Shown piece after piece: positions 1-10,329 of a stretch of 64,000 bases of DNA. The stretch is from Physcomitrium patens. Taxonomy: Eukaryota > Streptophyta > Bryopsida > Funariales > Funariaceae. The stretch spans positions 7,384,063 to 7,448,062 of the forward strand of contig NC_037255.1 in assembly GCF_000002425.4 (NCBI RefSeq), in the 5' to 3' direction. Position 1 is the first letter of the stretch. Every line of letters starts with the position of its first letter. The position numbers and the translations under genes were made by a program. The notes beneath the pieces are model-generated. The model searched no databases and was not told the origin of the DNA. It saw only the letters and a program-made list of their open reading frames with translations.

Positions 1-558
1 CAAGGAAAAGAACTCGATGAAAAAGTAATTTAGATAAGTGAGCCTTTTTTCAAAGAAAGATAACAAAATATAAATAAATAAGTATATATATTGAAAGAGA
101 AACTGGAATGGCTATTGCCAAAGACTAGAAAATATAAAAATCCTTAAAACTAGACTGGAAGCAAGAAACGAGTTAACAAGAGTGAAGAAGGCCTCATTCT
201 TGTCTCAATATATACTATCTAATTAGGGCCTATGTGGTGACGTTCTATAGGACCTCCAATATGTATTGACTTTGTAGGACACATGCCTTGGCTTACAAGG
301 TAAGTTTTTCTACATGTGGGCCACATAGTTAGCTTGGTCTTCAAGCTAACAACATGTGTGGCACATGGCCAACTTGTTGACTACGTTTCTAATCCAAAAA
401 GTCAATTAAAGACACCTATATAGTCAAAGCAGCATCTATAAAGCTTCTAAGAAGCTTCTATATCAAATACTATAGAATTAAGTTACTTTTATTTACTTTT
501 ACTTACTTCTACTTATTTATATATGTAATTATTAGCTTAAATGAATAGGTCCGTGACA
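1..558 (-). repeat. 3' LTR of CHR-1 (lacks ~3 terminal bases)
   Basis: Aligns along its length with the LTRs at 5643-6204, 7637-8197 and 13468-14028. The right edge, ccgtgaca at 551-558, is the reverse complement of the TGTCACGG LTR start. The plus-strand end begins at caagg, so the leading tgt lies just outside the window. It contains a TATA-like stretch (tatatactatctaa) near 205-225. Confidence 0.9.
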
Positions 559-599
559 TTACCTCCCTTTCTAGGGATGAATTCCACGAGGAACAATCA

Positions 600-812
600 T
601 CATATGTTGAAAAAATCTATGATGCAACGAATTATATTCGCCACATACTTTGATCTTTGTTCTCTTCGAAGATGATTGATAAGGCCTCTCAACCATCAGT
701 AGTATCTCATACCAGGGCGGGAAGACCACCCAGTTATTTGATCATTGTTGAGGCTTTCATAACTTCTTTTGAATAGAATATTTAGAATACCATAAGGAAT
801 TGTTACTACCTC
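600..812 (-). pseudogene. Conserved segment between chromodomain and PPT, CHR-1
   Basis: A minus-strand reading frame of about 70 codons ending in a stop at 600-602, immediately upstream of the polypurine tract and LTR. It contains the motif SYESLNNDQITGW, then WLRGLINHLRREQRSKYV, and ends DFFNI. The same segment recurs in CHR-2, CHR-3 and CHR-5. One in-frame TGA replaces what looks like a residue before WLRG. I do not recognise the domain. It lies in a different frame from the chromodomain in this copy, so it may be a frameshifted tail of pol or a separate small ORF. The stretch 813-1144 joins it to the chromodomain and shows only broken frames. Confidence 0.6.
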
Positions 813-1144
813 TAGTAAAATCACCAAACATTGAGAGTCCCTTCTCAAGTCGTGATATCAAATGCGTTGTATCTCGCCATCTATTCGAAAAAAAACATGT
901 CATTCTTGAAGATCTTTATCTCGATTATGTCGTCTTGAAGGTTGTGACAATCGTTATGTCTCGTCCGATAAGTCAGCAAATGAAGGCTTTTGAGTCGAAT
1001 CCATTGGTTGTTGGTTCTCCATCTCTTTAGTGTCACAACTACAAAGAAGCTACAAACAAGGATTGAAAATAAAATATTATCTTGCCTAGATGTTGTTTCT
1101 TTTATAAAGAAGGTTTTTATCTTGATTTTGATGGATATCGTCAA

Positions 1145-2688
1145 TAAAAAGCCTCGACTGCCTTTGCTACATTTGTAAGATTCTTTACTGGCTCCCATGT
1201 GCATTCACTAATATTATATTCATGCCAATGGACAAGATATTCCAATTTATTTTGGCGTCGCCTTGAATCTAAGACTTCTTCTATTTCAAACTCTTTATTA
1301 TTGTCCACTTCTATAGGAGGAGGTGGAACTTGTCATCTTCTTGGTATGTCCACTATCTTCTATGGTATAAAAAGAGACACGTTGAATATAAGATGGATTT
1401 TCATTGACTTCGACAGATATAAACGATATGCAACTAGATTAATTTGTGCAGAAATAAAAAATGGTCTAAGCCTTTGATAGTCAAACTTGTCACAAGGACG
1501 AGTGGTCTTAACATTGTGACAAAGTAGCCATACCTTATCACCTAAGTGGAATGGTGGTTGTTCCTTTTGATAGACATCCGCATTGAACTTTTGTTGTTCT
1601 TGAGTTTCTTTTAAGTGCACCTTCATCGTTGCATGTAGCTTTGACAAATGAATTGCCAAATCTTTCGCAGTAGGATTATCAACTTTTGAAAAGTCAAAAG
1701 TATCAAGTCATGGATGATAACCATAATTAGCAAAGAAAAGTATTTGTTTTATAGAACAATGTACCGTATTATTGTAAGCAAACTTTGCCAATGGCAAAAG
1801 AGTTGTCCAATCATCTTGTTGATAATTAATGATATATCTTAAATATTGCTCCAAAACTTGATTAATATGCTCCATTTGTCCATCAGTTTGAGGATGGAAT
1901 GGCGAAGATAGTTTTATATCCACTTTTAGAATCTTGAAAAGAGTCCGCCAAAATCTTGATACAAATTGAGTTCCCCTATCTGATATAATATCTTGGGATA
2001 ATCCATGATAGCGATAGATATTGTCAAGAAAGAGCTTAGTTTTTTCTTCACGTGTGATAGATTTCGTACATGAAAGAAAATGTGCCATCTTGATAAAATG
2101 ATCTACTATGATGAATATAGAGTCATAAGAACCTGAGATTGGAAGATCCATGATGAAGTCCATAGAAATAGAAGACCATGGTTGTTCTAGAATAGATAAT
2201 GGCTGAAGAAGTCCAAAAGGTCAATGACGAGGAGTTTTTGATCTTGAGCAAACATTACATGATTGTACAAAGTCTTTAACTGCCTTCCACATTTGAGGCC
2301 ACCAAAAATCCCTAGATATCAGCTCTAAAGTCTTATTGTATCCAAAATGTCTTGCTACTAGAAAGTCGTGATGAGCTTGAAGAACACATAAACGTGCTTC
2401 TCCTTCTGGAACATATAGGTGTCCTTCAAAATAGAGTAGGTTGTTCTTGAACTCGAATTTAGAAGGATCATGAGATTTAGAAGAATTATTCTTGATATCA
2501 TGAACAAGAGGGTCTGAAGACATACTAAACTGGACTTGCTTGAGAAAAGTTAAATCAACAGTCAATGTTGATTTTATTGCTCGAAGATGAAATTGCTCCA
2601 CCTTGAAGAGAACCGTTCTTTGTTGCTCAAAAGCTGCATCTCCTTCTTTTGATGTAAGATAAGAATGTCTAGAGAAGACATCGGACAA
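1145..2688 (-). pseudogene. pol: Integrase with C-terminal chromodomain, CHR-1 (broken)
   Basis: Catalyses insertion of the cDNA into chromatin. The zinc-binding H2C2 part is at 2221-2400 (HDF, HFGYNKTLELISRDFWW, then CNVC). The catalytic core is at 1708-2163, with D in IIVDHFIKM, D in DIISDRGTQF and E in PQTDGQMEHINQ. The C-terminal part follows at 1360-1659 (GDKVWLL, DYQRLRPF). The chromodomain at ~1145-1305 is the best preserved here: FEIEEVLDSRRR, EYLVHWHEYNISECTWEP. A frameshift separates the zinc part from the core, near 2165-2220, and another lies near 1660-1710. Chromodomains in this position are known to direct integration to modified histones. Confidence 0.9.
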
Positions 2689-2694
2689 ACCTTG

Positions 2695-4450
2695 TTATTT
2701 TCTTGGCCGATAAGTCATGATGAACTCGAATTTTAATAAAGACATGCTCCAACAAGCTTGATGAGGATTTAATATATGTGCTGTCATAAAATACTCGTGG
2801 TTCTTGTGATCCATATATACAGTGATTGGACTAAAAGTGTCTTCTAGATAATGATGCCATTCTTGAAAAGAATCCACAATTGCAAGAAGTTCTTTGTCAT
2901 GGATCTCATAATTGATTTCTGCTGCTAAGAATTTTTTTGAATGAAAGGCTATTGGATGAAGTTTGTCATCTATTTCCATTTGTGATATAACCACACCCAA
3001 AGCAAAGTTTGATGCATCTTTTTCCATAAAGAATGCTTTGGAAAAATCAACATGATATAAGATAGGTGCAGAAACAAACGCTGTTTTCAAAGATTCAAAA
3101 GCAACTTCCGCTTCTTGATTCCATTGGAGTTTGTCTTTACAAGTCAAACGTGTAAGTGGAGCTGTAACTCGAGAGAAGTCTTTGATGAAGATTCGATAGT
3201 AGTTGGCAAATCCCAAAAAATATTAGACATCTCTTACCATTTTTGGGATCTTCCAATCTATAATAGTTTGAACTTTCTTAGGATCCATCATAAGTCCATC
3301 ATTTGAAATGATATAACCTAAGAAATCGATGTAACTACTAGTGCATTTGTAAGTCCAAAAGGCATGACGTTGTATTCAAAATGTCCTTACCTAGTTCAAA
3401 ATGTAGTCTTCCATTCATCTCCTTCTTTGATGCGTACTAGATTACATGCTCTCTGGAGATCTATTTTTGTATAGATCTTAGCTTGATTCAACTAATCAAG
3501 AAGTCTAAATATTAAAGGTAGTGGATACTTGTTCTTGAGGGTAATCTTCTTGAGTCCTCGATAATCAATACACATTCACAATGATCCATCTTTTTTCTTA
3601 ACAAATAGAATTGGAGCTCTTGCCAAAGATTTAGAATGGCATATGAAATTATTGGTTAGATTTTCTTCAATATACTCCTTGAGTTTAGTCAACTCATTTT
3701 GTGATAAACTATAGATTGGTCCAAATGGCAGTTGTGCTCTTTCTTGAAGGTCAATTGAGAAATCATAGAGATGATGTTTCGGGAATGTATCTATATTATT
3801 TTTTTCAAATACATCTTAAAATTCTTGATATTGACTTGGAATGCTACGTGAAGTCTTTGCATCGTTGTAAATAGGTGTTGCATAAATAATATATGGTGAT
3901 TCTTTCATAGCAGCATGCAAGAAAGCTTTTGCATCTATAAACATGGATTTAATTGAACTGGACTTATGACTCTTTACTTGATTAACTACACTGGTAGTTA
4001 TACTTTTAGAGAGAGTAAGAGTTTGAGAAATGTAATCTATTTGAGGGTTGTATTTTTCTAACCATGATAAACCTAAAATAACTAGATTAGAGGGAGATCT
4101 AATGATATTAAATACTACAAAGTTATTATGACCATTGATTATTACTTCTATAGGAAGAGTTTCATGAGTAATATCTCCAAAAGACAATAGAGGAACATCT
4201 ATGACTTCTACATGAACAAGTTTAGTTTTCTTTACTAAAGATATGCTATATCTTTTAGTAAATTCTTCATTAAGAAATATGCTAAGACTCTTGAATCTAA
4301 CAAGGCAGAGGCTTTGTAATGTTTAGGTCTTAAAATAAAATTTAATGTAAAAGAAGGACAGGATTTTGAAAAAAGAATAAGACCTTTACTAGATGTTGTG
4401 CAAGGTTCTAATCCCACAATCCCTATTGTAGCTGGACAAACTCATTTTCT
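2695..4450 (-). pseudogene. pol: Protease, reverse transcriptase and RNase H, CHR-1 (broken)
   Basis: RNase H and the RT connection are readable at 2695-3216 (GFANYYRIFIKDFSRVTAPLT; HPIAFHSKKF; YEIHDKELLAI). The RT region at 3217-3815 has several stops. Compared with CHR-2 it lacks about 190 bp between plus positions ~3331 and ~3338, removing the YLDD catalytic motif. The RT N-terminal/linker region (ILGLSWLEKYNPQID) lies at 3816-4187. The protease core at 4235-4417 reads LLDSRVLAYF where LLDxGA is expected, so the catalytic glycine is lost. Confidence 0.85.
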
Positions 4451-4479
4451 GACATATTCTCTTCTTTGACAGCCATACT

Positions 4480-5415
4480 CTTCATTTTGTGGTTACATTA
4501 TTTCTTTGGACAATATTGAGTAGTGTGTTTTGATTCTCTACAATATAAACATAATCCTTCTTGATGACGACGAGTCTTTTCTTGTTGAGTAAGATGTTTG
4601 AAGCGTATTGCATCGATTTACATATCTTTTACTTCAAAAGATATGTGTTGAAAAGACGTAGGTATTGCCATTGAATTGTAATAATGTTGAAGACTACTTA
4701 TGTGACTCTCAGATCGAAATTCAAAAAGTCGATTATCACATTTTATAGCAAAATCAATTGCTTAACTCAATGTTTGAGGATTGGATAAATTGAGCATCAA
4801 TTTTTTTACCTCATATTGTAGTCCATAAAAGAATTGGCTAATGAGTGCAGCATCATCCCACTTGATATCAATCGTAAGTTGTCAAAATTGTGAAGCATAT
4901 GTTATTACTGATCAATTTCTTTGTCATAAGATACGGATCTTATTTGTTGCAATACAAACTATATTATGTTTTCCATACATAGATCAAAATTCTACCAAGA
5001 AAGTTTCTAAATTATCCAATATTGGATCTTGTCATTCAAGAAAAGATGAAAACCTTGATAATACAGAACCAAAAAGTAGTGTTTCAATAAACTTGACTTG
5101 TGATCCTGAAGTTGGATAGCTTTGGGATTGAAGTTCGATTGTCAATTGTACTTGATTGATGAATCCTCAAAACTTTGTTCTTGTACCATCAAATTTCTCG
5201 AGTAAGGCAATTCTTGGTTCTCTAGCATTTGAATGGTGTTCCACCATGGCAGAAGGGGCATGATTTGATGTAGATGTTGAGGCAGCTTTGACCATCTCTA
5301 CATCTCCACTTTTAGTTATTCTTGTTCTTTCTTTTGTTGGTGAATTAAGTTGATACATCACAAGTATTAATTGCCTCAATTATTCTTACATTTGTGTCAT
5401 TGTACTCTTCAATTC
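4480..5415 (-). pseudogene. gag: Gag with zinc knuckle, CHR-1 (broken)
   Basis: The N-terminal part reads at 5167-5379, with the capsid start PRIALLEKFDGTRTKF, as in CHR-2 gag. The rest of the capsid is interrupted by stops. A CCHC knuckle near 4505-4560 is intact: CLYCRESKHTTQYC (C-X2-C-X4-H-X4-C). Gag packages the element RNA in the cytoplasmic particle. This copy cannot make a full protein. Confidence 0.8.
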
Positions 5416-5607
5416 GACAAGCTCTACCATGGTAACACCTAGAAAAAAAAAATATTTAATATTACTCAAAACAAGTAAGAGAACGGACTTGAGAATAAAG
5501 AAAATATTAAAAACAATATCAGTTTAAAAGAGGGTAATCCGCAAACTCTTAATATGCTTATGTCTTATCAAGAAAAAGGGGTAATCCACTCTTAATCAAG
5601 ATTAGAC

Positions 5608-5624
5608 AAAGCTCTGATATTATA
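5608..5624 (-). other. Primer-binding site, initiator-Met-like, CHR-1
   Basis: On the minus strand, downstream of the 5' LTR, the sequence TAATATCAGAGC differs from the common tRNA-iMet PBS start TGGTATCAGAGC by GG to AA. It lies about 20 nt inside the LTR edge, further than usual, and CHR-2 has the same spacing. Confidence 0.55.
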
Positions 5625-5642
5625 GGTGTACTCTTGTCAATT

Positions 5643-6204
5643 TTTCAAGGACAAGAATTTGATGAAAAAGCAATTCAAACAAGTGAGCCTTCACTCAAAG
5701 AAAGGTAACAAAATATAAATAAAAAAGTATGTATATTCAAAGAGAAACTTGAATAGCTATTGTGAAAGACTAGAAAACATGAAGACCCTTGAAACTGGAC
5801 TAAAAGCAAGAAAGGAGTTGATAAGAGTGAAGAAGGCTTCACTCTTGTCTCAATATATACTATCTAACTAGGAGCTACGTGGCGACATTCTATAGGAATT
5901 CCAATATGTATTGACTTTGTAGAATAGATGCCTTCACTTACAAGGCAAGTTTTTTTTACATGTGGGTGATATTGTTAGCTTGGTCTTTAAGCTAACAATA
6001 TGTGTGGCACATGGCCAACTTATTGACCACATTTCTAATCCAAAAAGTCAATTAAAGACACCTATAAAGTCAAAGCAGTATCTATGAAGCTTCTAAAAAG
6101 CTTTCATAATAAATACTATAGAATTAACTTATTTTTATCTACTTCTATTTACTTCTATCTATTTCTATATGTAATGACTAGCTTACATGAGTATATCCAT
6201 TACA
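5643..6204 (-). repeat. 5' LTR of CHR-1
   Basis: 562 bp, aligned with the other CHR LTRs. The plus-strand left edge tttcaagg corresponds to tgtcaagg and the right edge attaca to gtgaca; both are decayed by transitions. The TATA-like tatatactatctaac lies in the same relative place as in the other copies. Confidence 0.9.
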
Positions 6205-6345
6205 GATTATGACTTTTTGAATTCTTAACTATTTGTTCCACTAACAACCTACTATTATCAACTAAACTACCTAACTATTAGTCTAATTCTCATGGTTGTC
6301 AATAATCAATCAATAACTTATTACAAAATTTATTTACATATTCTA
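6205..6345 (-). repeat. 3' LTR remnant of T1 with adjacent polypurine tract
   Basis: Only the U3 start of the LTR remains (minus strand, beginning TGTAGAATATG). The rest lies beyond CHR-1, which inserted here. It matches 26150-26300 of the 5' LTR. On the minus strand the purine-rich AGGAGTGGAGCTA at about 6346-6358 precedes the LTR and is the polypurine tract. T2 and T3 have the equivalent purine stretch before their LTRs. Confidence 0.85.
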
Positions 6346-6402
6346 CATAGCTCCACTCCTAATTATGCAGCGCCCTTAGGAATATTATTTAGCCTCAACT
6401 TA

Positions 6403-6840
6403 TTAAGACCTTGTAGCATTGGCTGCTTCAATCAATAGTGTTGACTTATCATCCTTTGAATTGGTGACCTTCTCCTCTGCTACATCTTCGTCATCTGCCT
6501 TATTGTTCGATGGTTCTTTATCCAAACGTGTCATCAAATCTTCATTCAACAAATCCAATTTCAATATTTGAGACTCAAGATGGGCAATTTGATTGTCGCG
6601 CTCCTCCAATATTTTCTGCCATTTTTTTGTCGATTTTAAAGGTATCTCCAAAGTTGTTGTTATTGAAACTGGCATATTGGTCTGCACTAAATTATTGGCC
6701 TCTTTTGTTAATGTGGCTAGTTTAGTCTACAACATCGCAACCTCTACCTGCAATTATTCTTGTCGTTCATTCCAATCGGTCTCCATCTTTACTTTCTTAG
6801 ACACCATGTTTGCTATCTTTTTTTTTTCCACCATCCACTT
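6403..6840 (-). pseudogene. Coiled-coil reading frame downstream of integrase, T1
   Basis: An open frame of 94 codons at 6403-6687 whose homology extends upstream to ~6840 through stops. The sequence is charged and helical (KKWQKILEERDNQIAHLESQ), with heptad-like spacing and an acidic tail rich in D, E and K. T3 carries the same frame at 42300-42730. No membrane segment is visible, so an env-like identity is not supported. Tat/Athila elements often carry an extra ORF after integrase. The function here is unknown. Confidence 0.6.
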
Positions 6841-7070
6841 CTCCTTAACCCTAACCTCCACTAGCATAATGTCAATTGATCGTAAGTTTTACGAAATGTG
6901 TAAAAATCAATTGATCGTAAGTTTTACGAAATGTATAAAAATTAATCGTAATTATTTATCCTCCACCTCCCTTTTGTAATAGAAAATCCGTTCTGGGTTT
7001 ATGTTTAGAAAAATTTAAGCCGATTGCCATTGATCTGTGTCATAAATTTAGTATCCATAAAATCTTCTAA

Positions 7071-7636
7071 TTACACTGAACCATTTGGAAATCCGTCAAT
7101 AACTCGATATGATCCATGCCATCGAACTTGAAATTTTTCTAAAAAATTTTTAAATCGACTATCATAAAGAAGTATCAAATCATTTGGCATAAAAGCCTTT
7201 GGTCTAAGCTTACTATCATAATAAGTCTTCCTTCGTTTTTGTGTAGTTTCCATGATCATTAATGCATTGGCTTTAGTTTCATCCAATTTTTCCAATTCTT
7301 CTAAACGGTGTCGTAGTGAATTATGATCTCCCGATCTATTATCTATAGCAATTCATAAACTTTGGACTTTCAATTCAATAGGTAATATTGCTTCTTAGCC
7401 ATAAATCAATTGAAAAGGAGTAGCACTGGTAGTAACTTTATACATAGTATGGTATGCCCATAAAGTTGCAAACAACTAACAGTCCCAATTTGTTCCCGTT
7501 CTTGAAAATGTTTTTGTGAAGATTTTACATAAAATTCCATTAGTCTTTTCCATTTCTCCATTGGATCTAGGATGATACAATATAGTCTTACGATGTTTAG
7601 TCTCATATTTAGCTGTAAGTGCTTCGATTGTATTAT
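7071..7636 (-). pseudogene. pol: Integrase C-terminal part, T1
   Basis: Reads LEELEKLDETKANALMI, then KLRPKAFMPNDLILLYDSRF and the GPY/F-like FQVRWHGSYRVIDGFPNGSV. This is the same order as T3 at 41700-42110, which lacks a chromodomain too. The core piece at 7476-7688 in another frame contains the KYETKHRKTILYHPRSNGE region. The sequence is interrupted at 7637 by CHR-2 and resumes at 14029. Confidence 0.85.
7632..7636. other. Target-site duplication of CHR-2 (left copy; right copy 14029-14033)
   Basis: ATTAT stands directly before the LTR start at 7637 and again directly after the LTR end at 14028. Removing 7637-14033 restores the T1 integrase sequence gattgtattatttataaaat, as found intact (reverse complement) in T3 near 41470. 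This fixes the insertion borders. Confidence 0.95.
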
Positions 7637-8197
7637 TGTCAAGGACAAGAATTCCATAAAAAAATAATTCAGACAAGTGAGCCTTCACTCAAAGAGAGGT
7701 AACAAAATATATATAAACAAGTATATATATTGAAAGAGAAAGTGGAATGGCTATTGTCAAAAGACAAGAAAACTAGAGATCCTTGAAACTAGACTAGAAG
7801 CAAGAAAGGAGTTGACAAGAGTGAAGAAGCCTTCACTCTTGTCTCTATATATACTATCTAACTAGGGGCTACGTGGCGACGTTCTATAGGACCTCCAATA
7901 TGTGTTGACTTTGTAGGATACATGCCTTGACTTACAAGGCAAGTTTTTCTACGTGTGGGCCACATAATTAGCTTGATCTTCAAGCTAACAACATGTGTGG
8001 CACATGGCAACCTTGTTGACCACGTTTCTAATCCAAAAAGTCAATTAAAGACACCTATGAAGTCAAAGCAACATCTATGAAGCTTCTAGGAAGCTTCCAT
8101 ATTGAATACTATAGAATTAACTTACTTTTATCTACTTTTACTTACTTCTATCTATTTGTATATGTAATTACTAGCTTACATGATTTTGTCTGTGACA
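7637..8197 (-). repeat. 3' LTR of CHR-2
   Basis: 561 bp, bounded by tgtcaagg on the left and tgtgaca on the right (plus strand). Same length as its partner at 13468-14028. Confidence 0.95.
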
Positions 8198-8213
8198 TTA
8201 CCCCTCCTTCTAG
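8198..8213 (-). other. Polypurine tract of CHR-2
   Basis: The minus strand reads AGAAGGAGGGGTAA immediately before the 3' LTR TGTCAC. This is the expected primer site for second-strand synthesis. CHR-1 (559-575) and CHR-5 (44226-44243) have related pyrimidine-rich plus strands at the same place. Confidence 0.75.
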
Positions 8214-8238
8214 GGATGAGTTCAACAAGGAGCAGTCA

Positions 8239-8487
8239 TCATATGTTGAGAAAATCTATGATGCGACGAATTATATTCACCACATACTTTGATCTTTGTT
8301 CTCTTCGAAGATGATTGATAGGGCCTCTCAACCATCGGTGGTGTCCCATACTAAGGTGGGAAGTCCACCCAGTTATTTGATCATTGTTGAGGCCTTCGTA
8401 ACTTCCTTCGAATAGAATATTTGGAACACCATCAGGAGTTGTTTCTACCTCTAGCACAATCACCAAACATCGGGAGTCCCTTCTCAA
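8239..8487 (-). CDS. Conserved segment between chromodomain and PPT, CHR-2
   Basis: The most intact version of the CHR tail frame, open for 82 codons and ending DFLNI. Shared blocks are NILFEGSYEGLNNDQITGW and WLRGPINHLRREQRSKYV. CHR-1, CHR-3 and CHR-5 keep the same blocks at the same place. The first half (MRRDSRCLVIVLEVETTPDG) may not be the true start. No domain recognised. It is in a different frame from the chromodomain as the sequence now stands. The 300 bp between it and the chromodomain hold only broken frames. Confidence 0.55.
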   Translation of the reverse strand: MRRDSRCLVIVLEVETTPDGVPNILFEGSYEGLNNDQITGWTSHLSMGHHRWLRGPINHLRREQRSKYVVNIIRRIIDFLNI

Positions 8488-8785
8488 ATTGTGATAACAA
8501 ATGCGTTGTATCTTGCCATCTATTCGAAGAAAAACATGTCATTCTTGAAGATCTTCATCTCGATTGCATTGTTTTAAAGGTTGTGACAATCGTAATATCT
8601 CATCTGACAGGTCAGTTAATGAAGGCTCTTGAGTCGAATCTACTGGTTCTTGGTTCTCCATGTCTTGAGCGTCACTAATACAAAAAAGCTACGAACAAGA
8701 ATTGAAAGTAGAATGTTATCTTGCCTAGATGTTGTTTCTTTTATAAAGAAGATTTTCATCTTGATTTTGATGGATGTCATCGATG

Positions 8786-10300
8786 AAAAGCCTCCATCGC
8801 CTTTGTTATATTTGCAAGATTCTTTATTGGCTCCCATGTGTGTTCACTAATACCATATCCGTGCCAATGGATAAGATATTCTTATTTATTTTGGCACCAC
8901 CTTGAATCTAAGTCTTCTTCTACTTCAAACTCTTCATTTTTGTCCACTTCTAGAAGAGGAGGTGGAGCTTGTCAACTTCTTGGTATGTCCACTGTCTTGT
9001 ATGGTTCAAGAAGAGACACGTGGAATACTAGATGGATTTTCATTGACTCCATTAGATGTAAACGATATACAACTCGATTGATTTGTATAGAAATAGAAAA
9101 TGGTCTCAACCTTCGATAGTCCAACTTGTCACAAGGATGAGTGGTCTTGATATTGTGACGAAGTAGCCATACCTTATCACCCGAGACGAATGATGGTTGT
9201 TCCTTTTGATAGACATCCGCATTGACCTTTTGTTGTTCTTGAGCCTCTTTTAATTGCGCCATCATTGTTGCATGTAGCTCTTATAAATGAATTGTCAAAT
9301 CTTTCGCACCAAGATTATCAACTTTTGAAAAGTCAAAAGTATCAAGTCGTGGATGATAACCATAATTAGCAAAGAAAGATGTTTGTTTTGTAGAAGAATG
9401 TACCATGTTATTGTAAGCAAATTCTGCCAATGGAAAAAGAGTTGTCCAATCATCTTGTTGGTAATTAATGGTACATCTTAAATATTGCTCCAAAACTTGA
9501 TTAACATGCTCCGTTTGTCCATCAGTTTGAGGATGGAATTCCGAAGATAGTTTTATATCTACTTTTAGAATCTTAAAAAGAGTCCGCTAAAATCTTGATA
9601 CAAATTGAGTTCCCCTATCTGATAATATATCCTTGGATAATCCATGATAGCGATAGATATTATCAAGAAAGAACTTTGCTGTTTCTTCACCTGTGATAGA
9701 TTTTGTACATGGTACAAAATGTGTCATCTTGGTAAAATAATCTACTATCACGAATATAGAGTCATATATACCTGAGATTGGAAGATCCGTGATGAAGTCC
9801 ATAGAAACAGAAGACCATGGTTGTTTTGGAATGGATAATGGCTAAAGAAGTCTAAAAAGTCGATGACGAGGAGTTTTCGATCTTGAGCAAACATCACATG
9901 ATTGTACAAAATCTTTAACTGCCTTTCACATTTGAGGCCACCAAAAATCTCTAAATATCAGCTCTAAAGTCTTATTATATCCAAAATGTCCTGTTGCTGG
10001 GAAGTCATGACGAGCTTGAAGAACACGTAAACGTACTTCTCCTTCTGGAACATATAGGCGTCCTTCGAAATAGAGTAGGTTGTTCTTGAATTCAAATTTA
10101 GAGGGATCATGAGATTTAGAAGAATTATTCTTGATATCATGAACAAGAGGGTCTGAAGATATACTTAACTAAACTTGCTTAAGAAAAGTTAAATCAACAG
10201 TCAATGTTGATTTTATTGCTCGAAGATGAAATTGCTCCGGCTTCAAGAGAATTGTTCTTTATTGCTCAAAAGGTGCATCTCCTTCTTTTGGTGCAAGATA
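8786..10300 (-). pseudogene. pol: Integrase with chromodomain, CHR-2 (broken)
   Basis: The zinc-binding part at ~9860-10040 reads HDFPATGHFGYNKTLELI and CDVCSRS. The core at 9281-9802 is split by a stop near 9590, with D in FVIVDYFTKM, D in DILSDRGTQF, and the following region (LEQYLRCTINYQQDDW) in the next frame. The C-terminal part is at 8972-9265 (GDKVWLLRHNIKT, DYRRLRPFS). The chromodomain at ~8786-8945 reads FEVEEDLDSR, a stop, then EYLIHWHGYGISEHTWEP. The HWHGY and TWEP landmarks identify the fold. Confidence 0.9.
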
Positions 10301-10329
10301 AGAATGTCTAAACAAGGCATCAAACAAAC

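Larger units (their letters stand above)
1..6204 (-). mobile_element. CHR-1: Ty3/gypsy chromovirus, near full length, decayed
   Basis: An LTR retrotransposon read on the minus strand, with a 5' LTR at 5643-6204, an initiator-Met-like PBS, gag, protease, RT, RNase H, integrase, chromodomain and a 3' LTR at 1-558. The window cuts off the first ~3 bases of the 3' LTR, so the left target duplication is not visible. The order protease-RT-RNase H-integrase-chromodomain defines a chromovirus. Every coding domain contains stops or frameshifts, and RT has lost the stretch carrying its YLDD motif. It sits inside the 3' LTR of T1, whose remaining LTR end resumes at 6205. Confidence 0.9.

Noticed and set aside
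6403-6840. Envelope gene in T elements
   Set aside because: The frame after integrase is charged and coiled-coil-like, without signal peptide or membrane segment.
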